From: Pseudomonas rustica
Lineage (GTDB): Bacteria > Pseudomonadota > Gammaproteobacteria > Pseudomonadales > Pseudomonadaceae
Assembly: GCF_018336155.1 (NCBI RefSeq)
Contig: NZ_JAGYHF010000014.1
Location: forward strand, 50,724-114,723
DNA: 64,000 bases
Direction of reading: 5' to 3'
Under the pieces are notes generated by a model. It searched no databases and was not told where the DNA came from. It saw only the letters and a program-made list of their open reading frames with translations. Position numbers and translations under genes: made by a program. Numbering within the stretch: position 1 is the first letter of the stretch; every line of letters starts with the position of its first letter. This document shows positions 9,122-17,836 of this stretch, in pieces.

Positions 9122-10488
9122 TTTTCCCGCTCTCGATCGTCAGTTTGCTCGGTCTGGTCTGCATCGCTTTGCTGGCCAGCCCTTATCCGTTTCTGGCGCC
9201 GGGAGTGGTGCTTGGCCTGGTCGGTTTTGCGGTGCTGTACCGCAAGCCGACCTGGGGCCTGCTCGGTATCGCTGCACTGGTGCCGTTCGAAGGTTTCTTC
9301 AAGGACAGTTCGTTTTCCGGGAGTAAATTGCTCGGTGCCGGGCTGGCGGTGATCCTGATGCTGCAACTGGCGCTGCATCAAATTCCTTCGGAGCGCCTGC
9401 GCAGCAATATCTGGCGCTACCTGATCTGGTTCATGGTTCTGTACTTTTTGAGCATGCTCAACACCGATGATCTGGGCATGTCACTAGGGCATCTGCGTGA
9501 ACTCAGCGTCGGCCTGATTCTGTTTGTCATTACCCTGTTGATTGGTCGCGACCTTAATCTCGACCTGTTCGCCCGCCTCGTCACCCTTGCCGTCAGCACC
9601 ACCTGCGCGATGGCGATGTTCTCGGCCAAATTCCAGGATCAGGGCCGCGCGGCGGGCTTGCTCGAAGACCCCAACGCTTTCGCCATGCTGATTGCCTTCG
9701 CGGTGCCGATGGGTTTGCTGCTGGTGATACGTAGCCCGAATACCCTGCACCGATTGTTCTGGGGCGGTTGCTGCCTGCTGTTGCTGGGCGGCATGACCAA
9801 AACCGAATCGCGCTCGGGGCTGGTGGTGTTGGCGCTGAGCTTGTTGATCGGCTGCTGGCATTACCGCTCGCAACTGACGCGGATTCGTCCACGGCATCTG
9901 GGTTTTGCCATGCTCGGTGCGGCCATCGTGCTGCCGCTGGCGATCTACGCGATGCCGGCCGGTTACATGGCGCGCATCCAGTCCTTGAGTATTCTCAGCG
10001 CCGGTTCCAAGGCGCAGGACGAATCCCTCGGCCGCCGCGCTTCGTACATCGTCGTTGGCAGCCAAATGATCCGCGAGAACCCACTGCTCGGCTCCGGCCC
10101 CGGCACCTTCCCGCTGCATTACGCGACCACCGGTTACGCCAAGGCGTTTTCCGCCAACCGCAAAATCGGCGACTTGTACCGTCGCGCACACAACACCTAT
10201 CTGGAGATTTTCAGTGAACTCGGGGTGCCTGCCGGGCTGTTGTTTGTCGGCATGCTTGCCCTCGGTCTGTACAACCTGATTCGCGCGCGGGCGGCGTGGA
10301 TGCTGCGCCGCGATGCGTATCAGGCGGATCTGATGACCCATCTCGGTGTGAGTTTTCTGTCGCTGACGCTGTTCCTGATGTTCCTCAGCGCACCGAACCA
10401 GAAATACGTGTGGATCATGCTCGCGCTGACCAGTGTCCTGCGTCTGAAAGCCGAGCAAGCAGCGCTGACCACGGAGGCCAGAGCATGA
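9118..10488 (+). CDS. O-antigen ligase/polymerase family protein (Wzy-like)
   Basis: 456 residues from the ATG at 9118, overlapping the previous stop by ATGA. The frame continues upstream inside the GT4 gene, but the hydrophobic N-terminus MIFPLSIVSLLGL starts here. It has about ten to twelve membrane helices with a periplasmic loop holding the Wzy_C signature GSGPGTFPLHYAT...RRAHNTYLEIFSELG. In a Wzx/Wzy locus this is the polymerase that joins lipid-linked repeats at the periplasmic face. The family also includes WaaL ligases; context favours Wzy. The next gene overlaps its end. Confidence 0.88.
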   Translation: MIFPLSIVSLLGLVCIALLASPYPFLAPGVVLGLVGFAVLYRKPTWGLLGIAALVPFEGFFKDSSFSGSKLLGAGLAVILMLQLALHQIPSERLRSNIWRYLIWFMVLYFLSMLNTDDLGMSLGHLRELSVGLILFVITLLIGRDLNLDLFARLVTLAVSTTCAMAMFSAKFQDQGRAAGLLEDPNAFAMLIAFAVPMGLLLVIRSPNTLHRLFWGGCCLLLLGGMTKTESRSGLVVLALSLLIGCWHYRSQLTRIRPRHLGFAMLGAAIVLPLAIYAMPAGYMARIQSLSILSAGSKAQDESLGRRASYIVVGSQMIRENPLLGSGPGTFPLHYATTGYAKAFSANRKIGDLYRRAHNTYLEIFSELGVPAGLLFVGMLALGLYNLIRARAAWMLRRDAYQADLMTHLGVSFLSLTLFLMFLSAPNQKYVWIMLALTSVLRLKAEQAALTTEARA

Positions 10489-11453
10489 GCCGAATCAGCA
10501 TCGTCATTCCGATGTTCAACGAAGCCCGGCACATTGGCCGCACGCTGCTCGCGGCGCAAAAAGCCGCGCACGCGGCTGATATCGAGTGCGAACTGATCGT
10601 GGTCGATAACGGCTCCACCGATGAAGGCCCGCACATCGCCCGGCAATTCGGCGCGACGGTGTTGATATTGCCGGGGTTGTTGATCGGCGCGTTGCGCAAT
10701 CGCGGTACCGCCATTGCTAGCGGTGAATGGCTGGCGTTTATCGATGCCGACATCGAAATGCCGGAGAACTGGCTCAAACCTTTATTCGACATCGAGGCCA
10801 GCGGTCAGGCCGACGTATTTGCGCTGGATCTGCACACCCCCGCCGAAGCGCCGTGGTACGCCACCGCGTGGCAACGGCGCACCTTGCGCGTGTCGTCGCA
10901 GACCTCGCATGTTGTCGACTGGTTACCCAGTGCCAACCTGCTGATGCGCCGGCGCTGGTTCGACAAGGTCGGTGGCTTCAACGAAACCCTGCGCACCGGC
11001 GAGGACAAGGAGTTCACTTTGCGCTTGCATGAACAGGGCGCGCGCCTGCTCTCGATCAACAACAGCGTCGCCTTGCACTGGGGTTACGAGATGAATTGGC
11101 GCGAGTGGATGGGCAAGGAATTGTGGCGTCAGGGCAGTCATCTGCAACTGCTGCGTACCCACGGTTTCAGCCTGCGCTTGCTGCGTTTTCCGATGCTATC
11201 GCTGTTCGTATGGTTGCTGGATTTTCTGGCGATTTCGGCGCTGCTTGATGGCTTTCCGCATCACGCGGCGATCATGGTGGCGATCACCAGTCTGCCGGGG
11301 TTGGTGCTGAGCCTGCGCCAGAGCGCCAAACACCACGATATCGGCCTGACCCTGCAACTGTGGGGCCTGCACTGGGTGCGCCTGCATCTGGCCGGCGCCG
11401 CGTTCATTTTGAGTCTGTGTCATTGGAACGCCAGGAGGCCTGCCCGTGGCTGA
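10485..11453 (+). CDS. glycosyltransferase family 2
   Basis: 322 residues from the ATG at 10485 (ATGA overlap with the polymerase; GGAGGCC upstream). The GT-A domain starts with ISIVIPMFNEARHIG, carries the metal-binding DxD as IDADIEM and the acceptor-side acidic pair in TGEDKEFTLRLHE. The C-terminal third has two hydrophobic segments, so it is probably anchored to the inner membrane. It should add one sugar to the repeat unit. It overlaps the next gene by 8 bp. Confidence 0.9.
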   Translation: MSRISIVIPMFNEARHIGRTLLAAQKAAHAADIECELIVVDNGSTDEGPHIARQFGATVLILPGLLIGALRNRGTAIASGEWLAFIDADIEMPENWLKPLFDIEASGQADVFALDLHTPAEAPWYATAWQRRTLRVSSQTSHVVDWLPSANLLMRRRWFDKVGGFNETLRTGEDKEFTLRLHEQGARLLSINNSVALHWGYEMNWREWMGKELWRQGSHLQLLRTHGFSLRLLRFPMLSLFVWLLDFLAISALLDGFPHHAAIMVAITSLPGLVLSLRQSAKHHDIGLTLQLWGLHWVRLHLAGAAFILSLCHWNARRPARG

Positions 11454-12582
11454 ATTCATTTTCTGGATGTGCCTGTTGCTGCCGGTCTACGCCTACGTCG
11501 GCTACCCGCTGCTGCTGACGCTGGTCGCGCCGCTGTTTCCGGCCTGGCGGCACACCCCGGCGCCGCCGCTGAATGTCAGCATCGTGATTGCGGCGCACAA
11601 CGAAGCACGGCATATCGAGCACAAATTACGCACGTTGCTGGCGCAGGATTATCAGCCAGCAAACCTGCAAATCATTCTGGCCAGCGACGGTTCGACCGAT
11701 GACACCGTGGCTTGCGCGCACAAAGTCGTTGACCCGCGCATCACCGTCCTCGACCTGCCGCGTCAGGGCAAAGCGGCGACGCTGAATGCCGGCGTAGCCC
11801 TGAGCACTGGCGACATTCTGGTGTTCACCGACGCCGATAACCAATGGTCCCGCGAAACCCTCGGCTACCTGCTCGCACCGTTGAATGATCCGCAGGTTGG
11901 CGGCTGTGCCGGGCACATGGTCATCCCGGTCACCGGCGGCGGCTTGAGCGTCGGCGACAGTCTCTATCGGCATTACGAAGGCTGGTTGCGCCGGGTCGAG
12001 AACCGCACCGGTTGCATGGTCTCCGCCGACGGCGCCCTGCTCGCCCTGCGCCGCGAGTTGTTCCAGAACGTGCCGGCCGAGGTTAACGACGATTTCTTTA
12101 TCAGCACCTGCGCACCGGTGGCGCACAAACGCATCGTCTATGTGCCGGAAGCGCAAGTGATCGACCACGGTGTCGATGAAGCAGACAAACAATTCCGGCG
12201 CCGTCAGCGCGTCACCGTCGGCGGTTTGCAAAGCCTCGCGCAACGTCGCGAGCTGCTCAATCCGCTGAAATATGGCCTGTACTCGATCGCATTGATCAGC
12301 CACAAACTGATCCGCCGACTGGCGCCGATCCTGTTGCTGCCGCTGCTGCTGAGCAACTTCTGGCTGTGGCAAGAACACGGTTTCTACCGCCTCGCCCTGA
12401 TCGCGCAACTGATCGGCTACACCATCGCGATTGCCGGGCTGCTGGATTCACAACACCGTTTGCCAAAACCCTTCCGCCTCGCTGCGTTTCTGCTGGTCAC
12501 CCTCGCCGGGATGAGTCTCGGCCTGTGGCAGTTCCTGCGCGGTCAGCGGTATGCCCAGTGGAATCCCGAACAGAACCGTTAA
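11446..12582 (+). CDS. membrane glycosyltransferase family 2 (processive-like)
   Basis: 378 residues. The GTG start at 11446 has a strong AGGAGG 8 bp upstream. An N-terminal helix (MCLLLPVYAYVGYPLLL) precedes a GT2 domain with IVIAAHNEARHIE, ASDGSTDDT, VFTDADN and VNDDFF. The segment FRRRQRVTVGG resembles the QxxRW region of NodC/HasA-type enzymes. Three C-terminal helices follow. The architecture is that of N-acetylglucosaminyl- or hyaluronan-synthase-like enzymes, and the next gene encodes a CE4 deacetylase, so it may add an N-acetylated sugar. That is inference. Confidence 0.9.
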   Translation: MAEFIFWMCLLLPVYAYVGYPLLLTLVAPLFPAWRHTPAPPLNVSIVIAAHNEARHIEHKLRTLLAQDYQPANLQIILASDGSTDDTVACAHKVVDPRITVLDLPRQGKAATLNAGVALSTGDILVFTDADNQWSRETLGYLLAPLNDPQVGGCAGHMVIPVTGGGLSVGDSLYRHYEGWLRRVENRTGCMVSADGALLALRRELFQNVPAEVNDDFFISTCAPVAHKRIVYVPEAQVIDHGVDEADKQFRRRQRVTVGGLQSLAQRRELLNPLKYGLYSIALISHKLIRRLAPILLLPLLLSNFWLWQEHGFYRLALIAQLIGYTIAIAGLLDSQHRLPKPFRLAAFLLVTLAGMSLGLWQFLRGQRYAQWNPEQNR

Positions 12583-12595
12583 AAGGACTGAAGCC

Positions 12596-13603
12596 ATGGC
12601 GATCAAACAACTGCTAAAACGCACCAGTGGCTGGCTCTATCTCAACTCGTCGATGGGCCGCAACCAGTTGCACGGCGCCGGGGTGATTCTGATGCTGCAC
12701 CGGGTGCTGGCCAACGACCGCGCGGCCAACCTGCCGCACCGCAATGAACTGTGCGTCGGGCCCAAGGCCTTCGAGCATTTGCTGGTGTGGTTGCGCAAAC
12801 ATTTCGATTGCGTGCCGTTGATGGAAATCCTTCAGCCCAATTCGCTGCGCAGCGAGCGCCCGCGCGTAGCGCTGACCTTTGATGATGGCTGGCGCGACAA
12901 CGCGGTCAACGCCTTCCCGCTCCTGCAAAAACACCAGGTACCGGCGAGCATTTTCCTCTCCACCGATTTCATTGGCAGCCGTCAGCGTTTCTGGTGGGAA
13001 AGCCTCGGCGAAACCCTGTGGGGCAGCCACGGCGAAAAGGCGCGGATGCATTTGATCGAGTGCTTGCAAATGATGCATCACCCCTTGCCGGTGATGCTCG
13101 ATGACATCGATGTCGACCGCCGCAGCCTGGCGTTGCTGCATTACCTGCAAGGGCTGAAGTCGCTTGACCCGAAGGAGCTGGAAAAGCTCACCGACGAATG
13201 CCCAACGGAATCGCAACCGCAAGCGCTGGACTGGCATCAAGTCCGCGCGCTGGAAGCTTCGGGACTGGTGCGTTTCGGCCCGCACGGCGCCAGTCACGCC
13301 ATCCTCACCGGCCTTGATGATCAGCGCCTGAACGAAGAAATCAGCCGCAGCCGCGATGCCTTGTACAAAGGCTGCAACCGGCCACTGCCGGTGTATTGCT
13401 ACCCCAACGGCGACAACGATGAACGCGTGCGCGAGCAGATCGCCAATCACGATTATCCGTTCGCGCTCGGCACCGGCACCGGTATCTATCGCGGCGAAGG
13501 CGAAGGCGAACCGTTGAACCTGCCGCGTTTCGGCGTCAGTCAGCGCACCGCGCGCAATCCGGAATTGTTGTCGTGGCGGATTTTTCGCGGGGCGCGACCA
13601 TGA
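12596..13603 (+). CDS. polysaccharide deacetylase (carbohydrate esterase 4)
   Basis: 335 residues from the ATG at 12596 (AAAAGGACTG upstream). The NodB homology domain has motif 1 LTFDDGWRDN with the catalytic and metal-binding aspartates, and motif 2 as HGASH, fitting the two zinc-binding histidines. The CE4 family removes N- or O-acetyl groups. There is no signal peptide, so it should act in the cytoplasm, on a lipid-linked intermediate rather than the finished polymer. It lies between the GT2 and flippase genes, with an ATGA overlap to the latter. Confidence 0.9.
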   Translation: MAIKQLLKRTSGWLYLNSSMGRNQLHGAGVILMLHRVLANDRAANLPHRNELCVGPKAFEHLLVWLRKHFDCVPLMEILQPNSLRSERPRVALTFDDGWRDNAVNAFPLLQKHQVPASIFLSTDFIGSRQRFWWESLGETLWGSHGEKARMHLIECLQMMHHPLPVMLDDIDVDRRSLALLHYLQGLKSLDPKELEKLTDECPTESQPQALDWHQVRALEASGLVRFGPHGASHAILTGLDDQRLNEEISRSRDALYKGCNRPLPVYCYPNGDNDERVREQIANHDYPFALGTGTGIYRGEGEGEPLNLPRFGVSQRTARNPELLSWRIFRGARP

Positions 13604-14907
13604 GCCGAGGCACCTACCTCAAACATCTGGCGCTGAGCATGGGCACCAAACTGGCGATGATCGCCCTGCGTTTGCTGCGCAACGTGCTGCTGGCGCGGAT
13701 TCTCGGGCCAAGTGAGCGCGGCTTGTTTGCGCTGCTCAGCACCCTGCCCGACTTGATCAGCGCCGCCACCAGTGGCGGGCTCAATTCGGCGGTGGGTTTT
13801 CAGGCTGCCAAGCAGCGGCCGATGGGGTTGTTGCTGAGTCAGGTGTTGGTGTTCGGTTGCTTGCTGGCGGCGCTGCTGACCTTGCTGGTGGTGGCGCTGG
13901 TGCGTGAGTTTGGCAGTGAACTGGATGTGACGATGCAACTCGGTTTGCTCGCCTGGCTGTTGCTGCTGGCGGTGCCGCTCACCGTGTTGAAAAGCGGCCT
14001 GCTGACGCTGCACAACGCCTCGGGTGGCGTGGTCGCGTTCAATGCCTTGCGTCTGGTCGAATCGCTGGCGCCGCTGTTGCTGTTTCTCGCACTGTTCTGG
14101 ATGTGGAAAAGCGCCGCCCTCGAAGCCGCGCTGATCAGTTGGCTGGCCGGGATCAGTCTGGTGGTGCTGGCCGGTTGGGTCTGGCTCAAACGCGCACAGC
14201 CGTTACAGCTGCAATGGGATCGCGCCAGCCAGAAAGAACTGCTGCGCTACAGCGCGCGCAGTCATCCGGATCTGCTGTTTCAGCAAGTGATATTGCGCTC
14301 GGATTATCTGTTTATCGGCGCCCTGCTCGGCAGCACCGCCCTCGGTCATTACGCAATGGCCAGCGCCGCCGCCGAACTGCTGCTGATCGTCCCGGAAGCG
14401 GTAACCACGCCGCTGATGAAACGCCTGCTGCAACAGGACGAAGGCATGGACAAGGTCACGCCGCTGGCCCTGCGCCTGACCGCGACGGTGATGCTCGGCG
14501 CGTGCCTGACCATGGCGGTGATTGGCGAATGGCTGATCGTCACGCTGTTTGGTGCGGTGTACCAACCGGCCTACCCGGCGCTGCTGGCGTTGCTGCCGGG
14601 GCTGTTGGGCCTGTGCTACGCAAGCATTTTGCGCCTGGACTTGCTCGGTAAAAATCGCCCCGGCACGGTATCGATGCTGATGGGTTTGGGCGCGCTGCTG
14701 AACCTGGCGCTGAACCTGGTGATGATTCCGGCGTACGGCATTGTCGGCGCGGCGGCGGCTTCGTCGATTGCCTATCTGGCAGTGACGGTGGCGATGCTGG
14801 TGCTTTATTGCCGCTTGAGCGGCGTGCCATTCTGGCAAACCCTGATCATCCTGCCGCGCGACGTCACACCGATGTGGCTGATGCTGCAACGGCGGAAAAC
14901 CGCATGA
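13600..14907 (+). CDS. polysaccharide flippase (Wzx-like, MOP superfamily)
   Basis: 435 residues from the ATG at 13600. About twelve to fourteen hydrophobic helices fill the whole length, opening with the MOP-type LRLLRNVLLARILGPSERGLFAL segment (broken by a basic patch). It moves the undecaprenyl-linked repeat unit from the cytoplasmic to the periplasmic leaflet. It overlaps the deacetylase stop and the next gene's ATG (ATGA on both sides), so it is translationally coupled. A start at GTG 13573 is open but would overlap more deeply and adds a non-hydrophobic tail. Confidence 0.9.
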   Translation: MSRGTYLKHLALSMGTKLAMIALRLLRNVLLARILGPSERGLFALLSTLPDLISAATSGGLNSAVGFQAAKQRPMGLLLSQVLVFGCLLAALLTLLVVALVREFGSELDVTMQLGLLAWLLLLAVPLTVLKSGLLTLHNASGGVVAFNALRLVESLAPLLLFLALFWMWKSAALEAALISWLAGISLVVLAGWVWLKRAQPLQLQWDRASQKELLRYSARSHPDLLFQQVILRSDYLFIGALLGSTALGHYAMASAAAELLLIVPEAVTTPLMKRLLQQDEGMDKVTPLALRLTATVMLGACLTMAVIGEWLIVTLFGAVYQPAYPALLALLPGLLGLCYASILRLDLLGKNRPGTVSMLMGLGALLNLALNLVMIPAYGIVGAAAASSIAYLAVTVAMLVLYCRLSGVPFWQTLIILPRDVTPMWLMLQRRKTA

Positions 14908-16826
14908 AAGGCCTGGCCCTGCTGATCGGTCTCGGCCTGTCGCTGGACGCCTTTGCGGCGCCGATGCGCTGGGGCGAGATTCGCGACGGCAGCCTGTATC
15001 TGCAAGCGGATCGTCCGGACACGGTAACCGTGCGCTGGACACCGGCGTGGCAGGCTGAGGCCAATGAAGAACATGTGTATTTGCTCGATGGCCAAGGCAA
15101 GTTACAGGGTGATCGGTTCATCAAGGCCAGTGAAACCCGTGGCAGTCAGAGCTGGCCGTTGTTGCCCGGCGCGGCGAGTTATCGACTGGAAATTCCCGGC
15201 TACAGCTTCCGCAATTATCGCGTCGAACATGACGAGCGCACGGTGGCGTTGTTCGCCCCAGCGAAAGTGCATTTCAGCGCTGATACGCACAATGGCGACG
15301 AGTTGTATTTCAAAGTCGCAGCGGGCGAGCACGCGGTGCTGGCCGGCAAGTTTCATGGCGGCGTCAGCGGTTTGCAGGCGCAGCGCGTTGGCGATGATCA
15401 ACAACTGACGTTGGCACTGAAACCCTATCGCGCCTATTGGCAATTCGATCAGGTCGCCCTGCCTGTCAGCGAGCGCGAACAGGTCTGGCGCCTGCGTTTG
15501 CAGGGCAGCGGCAAAGCAGCGTTCTGGCTGGATGGCACGGCCAACCTGTTTGCGCAGAATCCGCAGCAACTGAAGCCGCTGCGCGAAGACGCCGGGCACA
15601 CCCGTTTGACCCTGCACGACAAAGTCCTCGGGCGCACGCCGGATCTGGGCATCGCCCTGCCCTACGTGATGCCGCCGCCCGCCAGTCACGCGGCGCTGGA
15701 TGCGCTGAAACCGACGGCAGCGAGTTATTACAGCTTTGTTGATGTGATGGCGAAGAATCCGCATTTCGAAGACGCGTTCCGTCAGGTGTATCAGGAGCGT
15801 TTCGGCATCAAGCAGGACATCACCTTGCTGGCCGGCAGTCAGCGTCAGGCCGATCTGCGCGCCGATGTGCAGAGCAACAGCGGCCTCGATGCGTGGCTGG
15901 CCGGGACGCGTGAGCTGGGCGGCAAAGGTACGCACTACATTGGGTTTGCCGATGAGCCGAACCTCAACTATTCGAGCTACGCGCAGTATCAGGCGATTTT
16001 CGCCAGCATGGCTCGGCAGGTGCGCAGCGATCCAGCGAATGCCAAGGCTGGTGTGCGCATTGCCATGCCGGCCAGTTCGCGACTGGTCAACGGGCCGTTC
16101 GCCGACAACGCGGCGGATAAACGCGGGATCGACTGGGCGCGGCGCTTGCTTAGCGAATCAGGCGATCAGGTCGATGCGCTGGCGTGGCACGAATGGATGA
16201 TTCGCGACCTGCTCGCCACGCGCGTTTATCGCGACAGCGTGCGCCGCGCCGCCGACCTGGTCGGCCTCGACAGCAAAGGTCAGCCGCGCAAGGCCTTGCT
16301 GCTCGATCAGACCAATATGTCCAGCGGCTCCAGCCTCAGCCCCTACGATCAGGAAACCCACTACGCTTCGCTGTGGTGGGCGTCGGTGGTGATCAACGCC
16401 TCGCAGGACGGCTTGTTGAGCATGCTCAACTGGTTCCAGGCTGCCGATGAGCCGCAGTACCCCAAGGGCATGCTGCGGGTCTCGGCGGATGAACAACGTT
16501 TCGAGTTGAAACCGGTCGGCCTGGCGCAGCAGTTTATCGCCCAGCATTGGCTGCATCAGGTGTTGTGGCTGGAGAACGATTCGTTTGAAGTCGATGTGCT
16601 GGCGATGGCCGGCGACGATCAGCGTGGCTTGCTCGGGGTGAACAAAGGCACACGCCTGCAGCGCATGGAACTGAGCGGCGCCAAGTGCCCGCTGCACAAC
16701 GGCGCCCTGCGCTACTTCGGCACCGACAACCGCAGCCGCGACGCACCGTTCACCTGCCGCGATGGACGCGTCAGCTTTGATCTGCCAGGCCAGACCCTGT
16801 TTGCACTGAGCTGGATCGCGTCATGA
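14904..16826 (+). CDS. secreted glycoside-hydrolase-like protein of the polysaccharide locus
   Basis: 640 residues from the ATG at 14904, overlapping the flippase stop. A Sec signal peptide (MKGLALLIGLGLSLDAFAA) leads into a beta-rich N-terminal region. A TIM-barrel-like domain from about residue 270 includes GFADEPNLNYSSY, whose Glu resembles the acid/base of clan-A glycosidases, ALAWHEWMIRDL, and LLLDQTNMSSGSS. No classical nucleophile motif is obvious. By position it corresponds to locus-encoded glycosidases such as PslG, which trim chains in the periplasm during polymer synthesis. The exact family is not recognised. It is the last gene before a REP element. Confidence 0.75.
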   Translation: MKGLALLIGLGLSLDAFAAPMRWGEIRDGSLYLQADRPDTVTVRWTPAWQAEANEEHVYLLDGQGKLQGDRFIKASETRGSQSWPLLPGAASYRLEIPGYSFRNYRVEHDERTVALFAPAKVHFSADTHNGDELYFKVAAGEHAVLAGKFHGGVSGLQAQRVGDDQQLTLALKPYRAYWQFDQVALPVSEREQVWRLRLQGSGKAAFWLDGTANLFAQNPQQLKPLREDAGHTRLTLHDKVLGRTPDLGIALPYVMPPPASHAALDALKPTAASYYSFVDVMAKNPHFEDAFRQVYQERFGIKQDITLLAGSQRQADLRADVQSNSGLDAWLAGTRELGGKGTHYIGFADEPNLNYSSYAQYQAIFASMARQVRSDPANAKAGVRIAMPASSRLVNGPFADNAADKRGIDWARRLLSESGDQVDALAWHEWMIRDLLATRVYRDSVRRAADLVGLDSKGQPRKALLLDQTNMSSGSSLSPYDQETHYASLWWASVVINASQDGLLSMLNWFQAADEPQYPKGMLRVSADEQRFELKPVGLAQQFIAQHWLHQVLWLENDSFEVDVLAMAGDDQRGLLGVNKGTRLQRMELSGAKCPLHNGALRYFGTDNRSRDAPFTCRDGRVSFDLPGQTLFALSWIAS

Positions 16827-17142
16827 AGCCAATTCCGAACATTCATGAGAAAGGCCAGGTGAACCTGAAAACTGTGGTGATGGAGCTTTTTTTTGATGAA
16901 GGGAATTTGTGGTGATGGAAGTTGTGTTGAACAGTTTTTGTGGCGAGGGGATTTATCCCCGATGGGCTGCGAAGCGGCCCCAGCTTTTCAGGTTAGAGAA
17001 GCGACGACTGCTACGCAGCCGATCGGGGATAAATCCCCTCACCACAAAAGCTCATCACCACAGAACCCCATTACCTCAGGAGCCTCACCACAAAAGCCTC
17101 ACCCCACAGGGTTCGCCGTGCCAGGGTTCAGGAGCACACACC
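16827..17142. other. 316-bp intergenic region holding a REP-like element
   Basis: No credible gene. The central part is the inverted repeat described at 16937-17050. The short direct repeats around it (CACCACAAAAG, CTCACCACAGAA-like) are GC-poor for this genome. A run of T at 16888-16895 has no good stem before it. Confidence 0.6.
16937..17050. repeat. REP-like inverted repeat (GTGGCGAGGGGATTTATCCCC type)
   Basis: The left arm begins TTTTGTGGCGAGGGG near 16937. The complementary right arm ends CCCCTCACCACAAAAG near 17050. The core ATTTATCCCCGATGGGCTGC is common in fluorescens-group genomes. It separates the main polysaccharide operon from the acyltransferase block and could fold as an mRNA processing or partial termination structure. 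Confidence 0.8.
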
Positions 17143-17832
17143 ATGGGCATCGTCAGCAAACTCAGCGAGCACATCAAACAAAAAGGCCTGCGCGCCACTT
17201 TGGCGAAAGCCTGGAAACACTACGTTTTTTCCCATCAGGAACTGCTGTGGATGGAGCGTGATCTGGTCAGCCCGGTGCCGCCGCACAACCTCAAACCCTA
17301 CCCGCCATTGCAGGTAGTGAAGATCACGCCAGACAACGCCAGCGCCTTCGCCCGCAACTTCGGTGACCGCGTCGGCACCATGGCTGAACTGGCCAACGAA
17401 GGCCACACCGGGCACATGCACCTCGACGATCAAGGCGCTGCCGTGGCGTTCATCTGGGGCAGTTCGCGGGACTATTTCGACCGGCATTACTTCGGCTGTC
17501 TGTTCCCGGTGAAACCCGGCGAGTTCTTCGAGTTTGGCGGCGAGTTGACCCGCAAATATTGGGGCACCGAGCTGTCGGTGGATCTGCAACTGGAGCTGTG
17601 GAAAGCCATGACTGCACAGGGTTGCGACAAGGTCGTCGACGTCTGCGAATTTCACAATATCCCGGCGCTCAAGCTGCACCTGCGCATGGGCTATACCGAA
17701 CAGGGACGGATCATGAATGTTTACACCGTGTTCAGTCGCTGGCGCTTCTACCGCGAAACCCGCTACAGCGGCTCGCGTCTGGACGCACTGCGCAAACCGT
17801 CCCGTCCACCCGTAACAGCAACGGCGGCCTGA
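17143..17832 (+). CDS. GNAT-like N-acyltransferase, first paralogue
   Basis: 229 residues from the ATG at 17143, with TCAGGAG 10 bp upstream; the longer frame before it runs through the REP element and is not coding. A basic amphipathic N-terminus is followed by an acetyltransferase-like domain: EGHTGHMHLDDQGAAVAFIWG, GEFFEFGGELTRKYWG, and a CoA-side end IPALKLHLRMGYTEQGRI typical of GNAT folds. It has a clear paralogue at 19898-20590, with shared ELLWMERDLV, EGHTGHM and GEFFEFGGE. Placed after glycosyltransferases and a CE4 deacetylase, it may acylate an amino sugar of the repeat unit. Substrate unknown. Confidence 0.8.
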   Translation: MGIVSKLSEHIKQKGLRATLAKAWKHYVFSHQELLWMERDLVSPVPPHNLKPYPPLQVVKITPDNASAFARNFGDRVGTMAELANEGHTGHMHLDDQGAAVAFIWGSSRDYFDRHYFGCLFPVKPGEFFEFGGELTRKYWGTELSVDLQLELWKAMTAQGCDKVVDVCEFHNIPALKLHLRMGYTEQGRIMNVYTVFSRWRFYRETRYSGSRLDALRKPSRPPVTATAA

Positions 17833-17836
17833 GCCT

